The notes under the pieces are model-generated. The model had not been told where the DNA came from. It saw nothing but the letters and a program-made list of their open reading frames with translations, and searched no databases. 64,000 nt of DNA from Panicum virgatum. Its lineage: Eukaryota; Streptophyta; Magnoliopsida; Poales; Poaceae. Numbering within the stretch: position 1 is the stretch's first letter; the number at the start of each line of letters is the position of its first letter. The translations under genes were made by a program, and so were the position numbers. Positions 46,670 through 55,970 of the stretch are shown piece after piece. The stretch lies in contig NC_053139.1 in the NCBI RefSeq assembly GCF_016808335.1, positions 39,986,464-40,050,463 of the forward strand, written 5' to 3'.

Positions 46670-47388
46670 GCACCCCCTCCGCGACGCTGTTCCGCCATCC
46701 GCGGCCGGAGGCTCCGGACCGCATCCATTCGTGGTGGCCGCGACGCGTTGCTCCCCATCCGCGGCGGGCGGATCCGCTCCGATTCCATCCGCGCCGGCCC
46801 CGACGCCGTTCCACCGCGCTCCGCGACGCGCTGCTCCCCCTCTGCGGCGGGCGGATCCACTCCGCTTCCATCCGCGCCGGCCCCGACGCCGTTCCTCCGT
46901 GCTCCGCGACGCGCTTCCTCCGGCCAGCGACGCCCTGCTCTCTGCGCCCTACAGCCAGCGCCGGGTGGTCGCCCTGTCCTGCTCTCTGTGCCTGCTTTTG
47001 GCCATCGCTGAGTGGTCGCCCTGCCCTGATATCTGCGCCCTCCGACCAGTGCTGTGTGGTTGCCCCAGCCGCGACACCCTGGCCAGCGGTATTGCGGCCA
47101 GTGCAGCAGCTGTGCTAAGGTGAAGGCCTCCCTAAGGTATAATTCGGCATTGTTGCAACTTTTATTTGTGGCATTCAACGGCATTGTGCTCGGTTATATG
47201 ATTGTCCTTAGTAGCATTCCAGCGGCATGTTAGCGGCATTGTGCCCAGTGGCATTCAGCGGCATGTTAGCATTTAAATTAGAATTGGGCAGCTATCTAGA
47301 ATGTTAAATTAGAATTGTTATCATGGTATCCCTCTTCCTGCATCCCTATTAATCAAAACAATTTATGATATTTGCAGCTGCTATTACG
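46670..47388 (+). other. Leader region of the MULE transposase
   Basis: GC-rich to 47110 with two tandem copies of about 80 bp (from about 46757 and 46837, GGCGGGCGGATCC phrase), then AT-rich. A splice acceptor TTTGCAG just before 47379 and a possible donor CTAAG|GTATAA at about 47135 suggest a leader intron. Confidence 0.4.
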
Positions 47389-47580
47389 ATGGATGCAAAT
47401 ATCCCTGATGATTTGCCAAACCTTGGTGATCCAATAGAGGTTGTTGCACCAGTTGATGAGGATGAGAGGGTGTACCCTGAATTATGTGGACATGTTGATA
47501 ATGTGGAATCTGAGAGAGATGTTGTCATATCAACATAATTTGAACCCATTGGTGAAGAAGAGAATCAGGAGAATAATGAG

Positions 47581-49671
47581 ATGGGAGTGGATGAGAACGA
47601 AGAGGTTCCGGATAGATTGAGAATTGAGTATGACAGAGATAATCCTTCTCTCACAGAAGGTGTCACATTCGAATCAATGATGGATTGTAGGAATGCACTT
47701 GCCACTTATTGCATAGTAAATGAATGTGATTTTGTGATTGATAAGAGTGAGCCCACTAGATTGACTGTTCACTGTCCAGACAGGAGGTGCCAGTGGCGGA
47801 TGCATGCTTCCTATATGCGGAATAGCACAATTGTTCAAGTCAAAGTGAACCCATTTCCTCATACGTGTGTAAGATCAGGAGATGCACAAAAGGCAGCTAA
47901 AAGCAGATGGTGTGCCAATGCAATGTTGGAATGGGTGAGACAGAACCCAAGCATTGGTCCATCTGAACTGATAAAGAGGCTCCATGAGAAGTATAACGTG
48001 AGGGTGCCTTATATGAGAGTGTTTTATGGCAAGGAAATGGCCCTCGACAAGATTTTTGGTCCATGGAAGGATAGTTTCAACCTATTGTACACATACAAAG
48101 CTGAAGTGGAGAAGGCATCTCCAGGAAGTGTTGTAGAGATTGACCACCAAACAGTGTCATATAGAGTGAAAGGCAAGACAATGAAAAAGGAATGTTTCAG
48201 GAGGTGTTTTGTTTCTTTCGAGGCTTGTTGGAGAGGGTTTAGGGCTGGATGCAGGCCTTATCTGGCAGTGGACGCAACTGCTCTAAATGGAAGGTTCAGA
48301 GGGCAGCTAGTTGCAGCTTCTGCAATTGATGCACATAACTGGCTTTTTCCAGTTGCTTATGGTGTGCTAGAGACTGAATCAACCGAGAGCTGGACATGGT
48401 GGCTTCAGAATTTGAAACAGGCTGTGGGCTTTCCGGAAGGATTGGTTATCCATACAGATGCTTGCAAGGGATTAGAAATTGCAGTAGACTTGGTGTTCCC
48501 TGGAGTGGAACATAGGGAGTGCATGCGCCATCTTGCTGCAAACTTTGGCAAAAGATTCAAGGGAAAGTTGTTTGACGATAATTTATGGTCGGCATCATTG
48601 ACATGTAGTCTCAAGAAACATAACTACCATGTGAGCCAAATGTACAGGAAGCCAAAAGTGAAGCCCTACATGGATGACAAACACACAAAGATATGGATGA
48701 GAAGCAAGTTCAATGAATTATGTAAGGTAGATTATGTGAACAACAACTTGGCGGAGTCTTTTAATGCATGGGTTAGGAAAATCAAGGACCTTCATGTGGT
48801 GGATTTGTTGGATAGAATTAGAGTGATGATTATGGCCAAGTTTGAGTTGCGCCAAAGAATTGCAAGGGAAAGATTTGCAGGTCACAAGATAATTCCAGTG
48901 GTGATGACAAGGTTGCATGATAAAACAAGAGGTTTGAAAATGTCACTCGTTCGGCGCAACCCCTATGAGGCTGAAGTGACTGCATTGGACAGGGAGAAGA
49001 GGGAATGGAAATACGTGGTTCACTTGGAGAGGATGACGTGCTCTTGTAGACAGTGGCAGATTACTGGAGTGCCGTGTGTCCATGCCCTCTTTTTCATTAC
49101 ATCCCTTAGTGGTCGGGCTAGAGAAATTGATCAATATGTACATGATTACTACTCAGTTGCCCGGTTTAATGCTACATATGTGGACAATGTGCCTGCTATA
49201 GAGTCCAAACATCAATGGGACTTTGTCGATCCTGGATTCGTGCTCCAGCCTCTAGTTCAGGGAAGGGCACCAGGAAGGCCCAGGAAAGTTAGAATAAGAT
49301 CAAGTTCTGAGGGCAGTGGACTTGGACCAAGGAAGCGAAAATGCAAAAGATGTGGAGGATTAGGACATATTGCAAGAATTTGTAAAAATGCAGTAGATCC
49401 AGCTTTCGGAGAGGATGAGCATTGGGGTGCAGAAAATGCAGATGGGCCACTAGATCCCTCCACTACGGTGCCCTCCACTGCTGCCTCTGTTATGCCTTCC
49501 TCCTCTACGATGCCATCCTCTGTTGCCTCTACGGTGCCCTCCACTGCTGCCTCTGTTATGAAGAAAATGAAGAAAGTAAAAGAGGTGGCGGGTACAAGTG
49601 AGGACCAAGTTGTGGCAAAAGAGAAGAAAAGAAAGAAAGGAAAAGAGGTGGCGGCTACAAGTGAGGACTAG
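47581..49671 (+). CDS. MULE transposase (MURA type), nearly intact
   Basis: 696 aa from the ATG at 47581. Residues 28-80 form the MuDR N-terminal zinc region ([28 protein letters not shown]). The catalytic core shows Asp231 (AVDATALNG), Asp293 (HTDACKG) and Glu392 ([10 protein letters not shown]). The SWIM zinc finger is [17 protein letters not shown] (487-503). An AT-hook-like GRAPGRPRK (561) precedes the knuckle [14 protein letters not shown] (588). The enzyme would cut and join at the terminal repeats in the nucleus. The frame is open upstream from an ATG at 47389 except for one TAA (47536-47538). After the TAG at 49669-49671 it would continue 31 codons to 49767. Two nonsense changes therefore trim an otherwise complete protein; activity is uncertain. 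Confidence 0.92.
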   Translation: MGVDENEEVPDRLRIEYDRDNPSLTEGVTFESMMDCRNALATYCIVNECDFVIDKSEPTRLTVHCPDRRCQWRMHASYMRNSTIVQVKVNPFPHTCVRSGDAQKAAKSRWCANAMLEWVRQNPSIGPSELIKRLHEKYNVRVPYMRVFYGKEMALDKIFGPWKDSFNLLYTYKAEVEKASPGSVVEIDHQTVSYRVKGKTMKKECFRRCFVSFEACWRGFRAGCRPYLAVDATALNGRFRGQLVAASAIDAHNWLFPVAYGVLETESTESWTWWLQNLKQAVGFPEGLVIHTDACKGLEIAVDLVFPGVEHRECMRHLAANFGKRFKGKLFDDNLWSASLTCSLKKHNYHVSQMYRKPKVKPYMDDKHTKIWMRSKFNELCKVDYVNNNLAESFNAWVRKIKDLHVVDLLDRIRVMIMAKFELRQRIARERFAGHKIIPVVMTRLHDKTRGLKMSLVRRNPYEAEVTALDREKREWKYVVHLERMTCSCRQWQITGVPCVHALFFITSLSGRAREIDQYVHDYYSVARFNATYVDNVPAIESKHQWDFVDPGFVLQPLVQGRAPGRPRKVRIRSSSEGSGLGPRKRKCKRCGGLGHIARICKNAVDPAFGEDEHWGAENADGPLDPSTTVPSTAASVMPSSSTMPSSVASTVPSTAASVMKKMKKVKEVAGTSEDQVVAKEKKRKKGKEVAATSED

Positions 49672-49767
49672 GATGTGGCAAAAGAGAAGAAGAGAAAGAA
49701 AGAAAAAGAGGTGGTGGCGAGGAGGACCAAGCGAGTGATCAAGAAGAAACTTGTTCTGGACTTGTAG

Positions 49768-49970
49768 GACTTTGATGTTGTAGTTTCATGATGTAAACTT
49801 TGGACTTGACGTGTTATTTGAAGTTGTGTAGTGGATTATTTATGTTATTTGAAGTTGTGTAGTGGATTATTGTGATATTGAAATTTCTGAAATCCCAAAA
49901 AAATTGGTACATGCTGCCGAAATTCCTAAAAAATGGGTACATGCTGCCGAAATTCCAAAAAAATGGGCAC
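49768..49970. other. 3' flank of the transposase gene
   Basis: Non-coding. It has a repeated TTATTTGAAGTTGTGTAGTG and a repeated AAATGGGTACATGCTGCCGA unit (two to three copies of about 30 bp). Confidence 0.6.
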
Positions 49971-50572
49971 ATCAACAATCATGAAATCATTTCAATTTTT
50001 TTTCATAAACTCTTCTGATGCTAATATGACTCCATGCAAAATTTCATAATAAAATTCGTGGTGGATGATTCCATTTGTTAACTTCATTGTGGATGAGTAG
50101 GTACCTTCATGGTGGATGATTATATTTGTTAACAAAGTGCACATCAACAATCGTGAAATCATTTCAATTTTTTTTCATAAACTCTTCTGATGCTAATATG
50201 ACTCCATGCAAAATTTCATAATAAAATTCGTGGTGGATGATTCCATTTGTTAACTTCATTGTGGATGAGTAGGTACCTTCATGGTGGATGATTATATTTG
50301 TTAACAAAGTGCACATCAACAATCGTGAAATCATTTCAATTTTTTTTCATAAACTCTTCTGATGCTAATATGACTCCATACAAAATTTCATAATAAAATT
50401 CGTGGTGGATGATTCCATTTGTTAACTTCATTGTGGATGAGTAGGTACCTTCATGGTGGATGGTTATATTTGTTAACAAAGTGCACATCAACAATCGTGA
50501 AATCATTTCAATTTTTTTTCATAAACTCTTCTGATGCTAATATGACTCCATGCAAAATTTCATAATTTTTGG
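49971..50572. repeat. 172-bp satellite, about 3.5 copies
   Basis: Unit starts ATCAACAATCGTGAAATCAT at 49971, 50143, 50315 and 50487 (exact spacing 172). Copies are almost identical; the last is cut at about 50567. Placed in the middle of the MULE between the two genes. Confidence 0.95.
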
Positions 50573-50882
50573 AGCATGTTTGCTATATATTAAATTTTTT
50601 TGCGTGTTATAAGGTAATTGACATTCTCTGGCCGGCGGGCCACTGACCGGCGGGCCCCCCACGCGCACGCCCCGGGCCCCGCATCCAGGCCCACTGACCG
50701 GCGGGCCACGCTGACCGGCGCGGGTGCGCGCCCAAAATCTAAATTTTTGCAAGGCCACCGCGCGGGCCCAAAATCCAAATTTTTGCAAGGCCACCGCGCG
50801 GGCCGCCTACGCTCCTCCCCACTAAACCCTGTGGCCCGCCCTCTGGAGACACCCGCCTCTGCTCCTCCCCACTAAACCCTAG
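50573..50882. other. GC-rich segment with short direct repeats
   Basis: GGCCGGCGGGCCACTGACCG recurs in variants, and a 34-bp unit with CCAAATTTTTGCAAGGCCAC occurs twice (about 50740 and 50770). CTCCTCCCCACTAAACCCT also occurs twice. It looks like the promoter and leader of a gene, or the edge of a nested insertion. Confidence 0.4.
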
Positions 50883-51190
50883 ACGCCACCTTGCTCCCTT
50901 CGTCGCCGACGCAGCTCACCCTAGCAGCCACCTTGCTCCCCATGCCGCCACCGACGCCGCTCACCCTAGCCGCCACCTTGCTCCCCATGCCACCACCGAC
51001 GCCGCTCACCCTAGCCGCCACCTTGCTCCCTTCGTCGCCACCATCGCCGCTCACCCTAGCCGCCACCTTGCTCCCTTTGTCACCACTGACGCCGCTCACC
51101 CTAGCCGCCACCTTGCTCCCTTCGTCGCCACCGACGCCGCTCACCCTAGCCGCCACCTTGCTCCCTTCGTTGCCACCGACGCCGCTCACG
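50883..51190. repeat. 45-bp minisatellite, seven copies, open on both strands
   Basis: The unit CCGCCACCTTGCTCCC...CTCACCCTAG repeats seven times (first copy 42 bp). Read on the plus strand it gives 15-residue repeats (LTLAATLLPSSPPTP). Read on the minus strand it gives GSKVAARVSGVGGDE. No start codon supports translation of the whole array, though ATGs occur inside. Confidence 0.9.
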
Positions 51191-51259
51191 GCGCAAAATT
51201 GGGGAAAATATGAAGTTTTCTTGTAACAAAGGTATGACTCATAAAAGATCAGAACACTG

Positions 51260-51530
51260 AAAATATTTTCCATGTGCTTCTTTTGAAACTGAACACCGGT
51301 GTTCAGTAAGAAGAACATTTCAGCTCTTGGTTTCAAGTAACGAGCAACTGTGAGTAATGCCCAAACTTTGCTTCCTCTCGACAAATGCTCTGTGATCCAA
51401 ATTTCCCAAGAAAGAATCCTCCATACTCCTGGCTACAGCCAGCAGATACTTTTCTCGGCAAAATCTCCCAAAAATAGAATTTGGCGCCTCCATAGGAGCA
51501 TCAAATGGATCCTTAAAGCTTTCTTGTTTT
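51260..51530 (-). pseudogene. Antisense fragment of a GIL1/IRK-interacting (DUF641) gene
   Basis: Minus-strand reading gives DPFDAP...FGRFCREKYLLAVARSM, EDSFLGNLDHRAFVE and, after a frame change, SKVWALLTVARYLKPRAEMF and QKKHMENIF. These correspond in order to the conserved C-terminal domain of GIL1-type proteins (FGIFCRSKYL, SFFGNLDQRDYV, SIWILHRLAYSF, YMESV). The stretch that normally holds HPRT..FYQAFLK is deleted. No start codon, other domains or exon structure remain, so it is a captured, broken gene piece inside the MULE. Confidence 0.75.
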
Positions 51531-51852
51531 GTTATGGAATGCGTAAGTCCTGAGATCATTATGTTATACTGTATTGAGTCTTTACATTTTTCCTTTGCCT
51601 GATAGTACCTTGATACCCTTTATAAATCCATATTTACTCAAGTATACATGGTTTCATGCTGCTTAATGGTGCCACGGCTATCTCAATGCTGCTTAGTTGG
51701 TTCTTGCTGTCTATCTCAATTACAAAGGGTACCCAATTACAAATGTCACGGCTCTGGCTATCATGCTGCTTAATGGTGCCACCAAAAACTATTACCTTGT
51801 TTTCCTCGCCTTTGTGGACTGTATCTGCCAATTAGCTTAATACAATTTCATA

Positions 51853-52056
51853 TTGCAGATCAGCGACCATTGTAAGAAGATCGATAAGCTGCAGGGTTCT
51901 GTGAGAAATGCTAAGGAAAAGATGCAGTGGGCGGCAAACTACCTGCATGATGTCACTAAGGAGAGCAAGACAGCTGATGAATTTGCACGTGCCATGGATA
52001 CTTTTCGTGACATTCTTCAAGAAGCATCTGAGTTTTGCGATGATGAACTGAATTAG
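51853..52056 (+). CDS. Possible terminal exon of an unrecognised gene
   Basis: A pyrimidine-bearing acceptor (CATATTGCAG) precedes an open frame of about 66 residues ending with a stop at 52056. The peptide is charged and predicted helical (IDKLQGSVRNAKEKMQW, ARAMDTFRDILQEASEF) and ends CDDELN. It has no initiator, so it would need an upstream exon, perhaps in 50900-51230. It may be another captured gene piece or part of a third MULE gene. Family unknown. Confidence 0.4.
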   Translation: MQISDHCKKIDKLQGSVRNAKEKMQWAANYLHDVTKESKTADEFARAMDTFRDILQEASEFCDDELN

Positions 52057-52686
52057 TAGCTATTATATGTTGCAAACAAAATTAGCTAGTTTAACTCCAA
52101 AGGCCTATGTGGAACTCTTTATATGAATAGGCCATCTTTTGTATGTTAATCTAAACCTTAGATAGTTCTGCCAATGACTATGCTGGTAATGTCTAAATAT
52201 TTGTAGGGCAATCATCTTTAAGTGACCCCTGCGTGGGTATTTTGAGCTCTAAGGAGTTTGTAAGCTCTAAGTGACCCCTGTGTGGGTATTAAGGTTGTCT
52301 TTTGTATGGTAATCTAAAGCTCTAGTTCGGCCAATATGCAGTGCTCTTCCCTTAATGTGCAACAGATTTCTCGAGCAAATACAATTGATTGAACAAGTAT
52401 ATGCACTGCTAGAAGATAACCAACATTGCAAAGTCCAGAAACTAACATTCACACAACAAGCATGCCCAAGGTGCTGTAAAGAGCCTAAGATCAATCAATG
52501 TCCAGCAGGAATAAGTGTAGAGAAATAAACAAAGCAGTGAGACAAACATGACATACATCAGTACAACTGAACAAAAGGATGACATACATCAGTTAATCTT
52601 GTTCAATACATGACAACAACACAAGCATCTCAATACATGTAACAAGCCACAGCCACTAACAACATTGGATAACTAGTACTACACAA
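52057..52686. other. Non-coding spacer between the convergent genes
   Basis: Contains two copies of AAGTGACCCC(T)G(C/T)GTGGGTATT (about 52219 and 52270) and a repeated TTTTGTATG(T/G)TAATCTAAA. It probably includes the 3' UTRs of both facing transcripts. Confidence 0.5.
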
Positions 52687-53820
52687 TCAATTCATGCGGC
52701 GATCTAAAATTTCTTCAAAGTCAATGTAATTCTCAGCACACCATGACGCATCGTCCTGCAGGTACTCATCTTCTTCCCATTGATCACAGCCATCAAATGG
52801 CAATTCGTCCTCCGGTTCCGATGGCGACCTTGGATTGGCATCTAAAGCCTCTTGGCATTGCAGAGATCTGTATTCGAGTGAGTTAGCCATTTCATCTAGC
52901 TTGACAAACAACTCATTCACCACATGACGCGGAACAAACTCGTGCACCACCTGGTACTGTGACATCAGCTTCCTCATCCGTTCGGCGTTGTCCTGCATCT
53001 CCATAATACAGGCAGCCAGGGCTCCCATTGTTCTCTTCTGAATAAGCTCAGGACTCTGCATATATGCAACCAACATTGGAAAATTTAGCTCCATAACATG
53101 GCAAGCTAGCTGCCAGGATGTAATTTGCAGTATTTGATTTGATCCAAATGGTTTTCCCAGAGTACAGTAACGAGGACTTACGGCATTTGCAGGAACGGAG
53201 CCCCAATGAACGATATGGCGAGCCAGGCTACTGCGATGGCCGGCCATGCTGTGCACGGCGGGGTCGGACGCACCGGCCTGGAAGCCGCTGCCGAGGAAGC
53301 TTGAACGCACCCCCTTCTCTGCTGTAGGGCTCGGGATCCCACCGAAAGCTGCGCCACGGAATGCCTCGAGACCCATGGTGGCGGCGGGGTTGAACGGCAC
53401 ACTGGCGTGGAGGCTGCCGTGCCTTGGCCGCGCCCCCTCCACACCGGCAGGGCCTAGGATCCCGTCGAAAGATGCGCCGCGGGAGGCCTCCAGACCCATG
53501 ACGGCGGCGGCGGGGAACGGCGCACCGGCCTGGAGGCTGCCGTGCCTTGGCCGCGCCCCCTCCACACCGTTAGGGCCCGGGATCCCGCCGAAAGACGTGC
53601 CGCGGGAGGCCTCTAGACCCATGGTGGCGGCGTCGGGGAACGGCGCACCGGCCTGGATGCTGTCGTGCCTTGGCCGCGCCCCCACCACACCGGCAGGGCC
53701 CCGGATCCCGCCGACAAACACCTCGCGGGACGCATCCAGACCCATGGCAGCGCCGGTAGGGAGCGGCGCACTGGCCTGGACGGCGTTGGGGCAAGCGTGG
53801 CGACGGGGCATGGAATCCAT
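52687..53820 (-). CDS. Second MULE gene, unrecognised, with four 41-aa repeats and an acidic C-terminus
   Basis: Open for 377 codons. A consensus intron (GTAAGT at 53181 to CAG at 53110, 72 nt, phase 0) would give 353 aa. The start codon at 53820 lies about 20 bp inside the right terminal repeat, so that repeat would be its promoter. Residues about 26-190 are four 41-aa repeats (GLEASRGTSFGGIPGPNGVE, then GARPRHGSLQAGAPFP), visible in DNA as a 123-bp period. The part after the intron is likely helical (MELNFPMLVAYMQSPELIQ, ERMRKLMSQYQVVHEF) and ends in an acidic tail (WEEDEYLQDD, NYIDFEEILDRRMN). I know no family. By position it resembles mudrB of MuDR, but no sequence resemblance is claimed. 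Confidence 0.65.
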   Translation of the reverse strand: MDSMPRRHACPNAVQASAPLPTGAAMGLDASREVFVGGIRGPAGVVGARPRHDSIQAGAPFPDAATMGLEASRGTSFGGIPGPNGVEGARPRHGSLQAGAPFPAAAVMGLEASRGASFDGILGPAGVEGARPRHGSLHASVPFNPAATMGLEAFRGAAFGGIPSPTAEKGVRSSFLGSGFQAGASDPAVHSMAGHRSSLARHIVHWGSVPANAVSPRYCTLGKPFGSNQILQITSWQLACHVMELNFPMLVAYMQSPELIQKRTMGALAACIMEMQDNAERMRKLMSQYQVVHEFVPRHVVNELFVKLDEMANSLEYRSLQCQEALDANPRSPSEPEDELPFDGCDQWEEDEYLQDDASWCAENYIDFEEILDRRMN

Positions 53821-53840
53821 GGCTGCGTCGGCGGCGGGTA

Positions 53841-54122
53841 GGCGCGGATGGGGATCTGGCGGCGGCCACCCACGGGGGCGTCGGGCTGAATCGAATGGGA
53901 TGGATGGGGAAGGGGGCGTGTGGGCCCCACATGTCAGTGCGTGGCGCGGGACCCGCGTGTCGGGACGGAGCTCACGGCTGTGCTAACGAAAGCGGCTCAA
54001 GCGGCGCGGGAGGGCAAAACTGATGAGCGCAACGCGTGGGAGGGCAGGACTGAGGAGTCTCAGGAAGTAAGGGTATGGATGAGGAGGAGGGCTCAACTAG
54101 GGGGAGGCTTGTAAAAAAACCT
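53841..54122. repeat. Right terminal inverted repeat of the MULE
   Basis: Inverse of 46389-46669. Differences are a handful of substitutions (for example CATTTGATT against CATTCGATT inverted). Confidence 0.9.
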
Positions 54123-54997
54123 ATATTCAACGGATCGGAGAAGCACTCGACTCATGAGGAAATTTCTCAAAAAATTAAAAAAGCTAAATCATTGCGGACG
54201 GGGGAGCAAGCAGTACGCCTGAAGTGAAGCCACCAGTAGCAGCTGCCGATCATCCTCAATAGGATAGGCGCACGACATACAGCGAGATCCTGGTCGAGCA
54301 AAGTGGCTTCATGTGTGTGGCTGCGAATTGCGATGCTGGATTATTCAGGCCGCACATAGAACGGCGCCGGCCGGACGGGGCGAATTATTGGCCAGCAATA
54401 GGATAGGCGCCGAGGAATCGCGAGCCACGTCAGGGACGCCGCGAAAAGGAAACGCCTTTGGGACGTACGTCATCAGATTCCCGGCGCCGGTGCAGCCGGG
54501 GGCTGAGGTGAAACAGGAATTGGCAAAGGGGTAGAGAGTAGAGACTGTGGCCGCTGGCAGCCGCAGCATGTAGACCGTACGCGTTCAGAAGAGGACTCAT
54601 CCATTCCTGGCAAACCGTTCTCGGAGGTCCATTTCTGGTCACACAGGACACAGCCCTTGATGCTTGCTGGACGGACGCGAGGAGCGTACGGCTCTCGGAG
54701 AGTCTCGCGCTCCCGACACCAGTGGATGACGATCCGTCTGTTCACATGGCAGGGCCTATGCTATGCTATGCTATGCTATGCGCTAGCCGCCGCCCTGTCT
54801 TTGTCTCCACCTCTCCGGGTTGGCCTCTCTCTCAAAATCTGTTGGGTCACCCGCTAGCCGCCAACCACGCACCTCAATCATCGCCACTCGCAGCGACGGC
54901 CGATCTAACAACAACATAGATGAACAGTAATATACATGTAATTTGATAGATTTCGTCGGGGTCCGGCGACCCCGATGAGTAAAAGCAGCTCCGCCCC
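54123..54997. other. Intergenic, no gene; (CTATG)5 microsatellite
   Basis: The pentanucleotide repeat is at 54756-54780. Other frames are short. CAGCTCCGCCCCTGATA near 54987 resembles the right end of a hAT-like element, without a visible left partner. Confidence 0.5.
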
Positions 54998-55970
54998 TGA
55001 TACGATCACACGGTTCTTGTGTTTACGACAACCAGCTCTCTGAAGATTTTGTATAGGCCGTGAAAAGGCTAGGCACCCGCATCCGCAACCTCGTCACGAA
55101 GGCTTGGATGGCACTCTCGCTGTTCTAGAGGAAAGAAACCTACTGTTGCCGTGGTGTTGCACAAGCGACAAAAGTTGTAGGTGGTGTGCGACAAGCGGTG
55201 CCAGGTAATCATAGCGTCCGTGATACCGGTGTTGGTAGATTGTACAACTAAGCATGACATGACATGGTGGTTATCGATCCTAGCACCTAAATCTGCAGGA
55301 TACGATCACGCGGTTCTTGAGTTCACGACAACCATATATTTGAAGATTTATATAAGCTGTAAAAAAGGCATCCACACCCTCACCAGGGCCTGGAATTGAA
55401 GGCGCTCTACCTAAAGAAAGAAAACAACCGTTGCCATGGTGTTGCACGAGCGATAAAAGTTGTAGGTGATGTGCCACGACAAGAAATGCAAGATAATCAC
55501 ATCAATTGAATATGGCGTTTGTAGATTGTACAACTAATTAAGTAATTATGACGTGTCTGTCTCGATTCTGGCATCCCAAATCCACAAGATATGGCATCGT
55601 TCTCCATTGTAACAAACAATGATAAAAAAAAAATTTGGCATATTTGTGTATTGATAGGTCTGTTGGAGATAGGCCTTGAAAACGGTAGGTGCGGGCATAC
55701 ATGCCGGCGCATCACCAGTGCTTTGGGTCGATGGCACTCTCCCAAATTTAATTAGAGGAAAGAAACAACCGTTGGCCTAGCATTACATTGCAAGCGCGAG
55801 AACGTTGTAGCCTGTAGGTAATGTACGACAAGCAGTACTAGGTAATCACAGTACCTATGACATGATGTTGATAGATGTTACAACTAAGCAAGATGTGATT
55901 GTCATCGTGGGATCCCAAATCTGCAAGATATGATATACACGCATGTTTGTAACAAAAACAACAATAAGAA
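54998..55970. repeat. Diverged tandem array, unit about 290-340 bp, three copies plus a part
   Basis: Landmarks recur in the same order: TACGATCACACGGTTCTTG (55001) and TACGATCACGCGGTTCTTGA (55300); GAGGAAAGAAAC(A)ACC; GTTGTAG(G)T..TG(T)GCGACAAG; GATTGTACAACTAA (about 55234, 55523, with a diverged form at about 55878); and C(A)AAATC(T/C)(G/A)CA(A/G)GAT (about 55289, 55577, 55915). No coding frame is conserved. Confidence 0.75.

Larger units (their letters stand above)
46389..54122. mobile_element. Large MULE with transposase and a convergent second gene
   Basis: 7.7 kb bounded by terminal inverted repeats of about 280 bp that match almost base for base. The left end reads GGGATTTTTACAAGCCTCCC; the right end inverted reads GGTTTTTTTACAAGCCTCCC. 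Inside, in order, are a GC-rich leader, a MURA-type transposase (plus strand), a 172-bp satellite, a 45-bp minisatellite, an antisense GIL1-type gene fragment, an unassigned exon, and a second gene (minus strand) starting just inside the right repeat. No clean 9-bp target duplication is visible. The left end lies within about 10 bp of the A-rich LINE tail. Confidence 0.85.

Noticed and set aside
46380..54131. 9-bp target duplication for the MULE
   Set aside because: Flanks GAAAAAATA and TATATTCAA do not match at any tested boundary, so no duplication is claimed.
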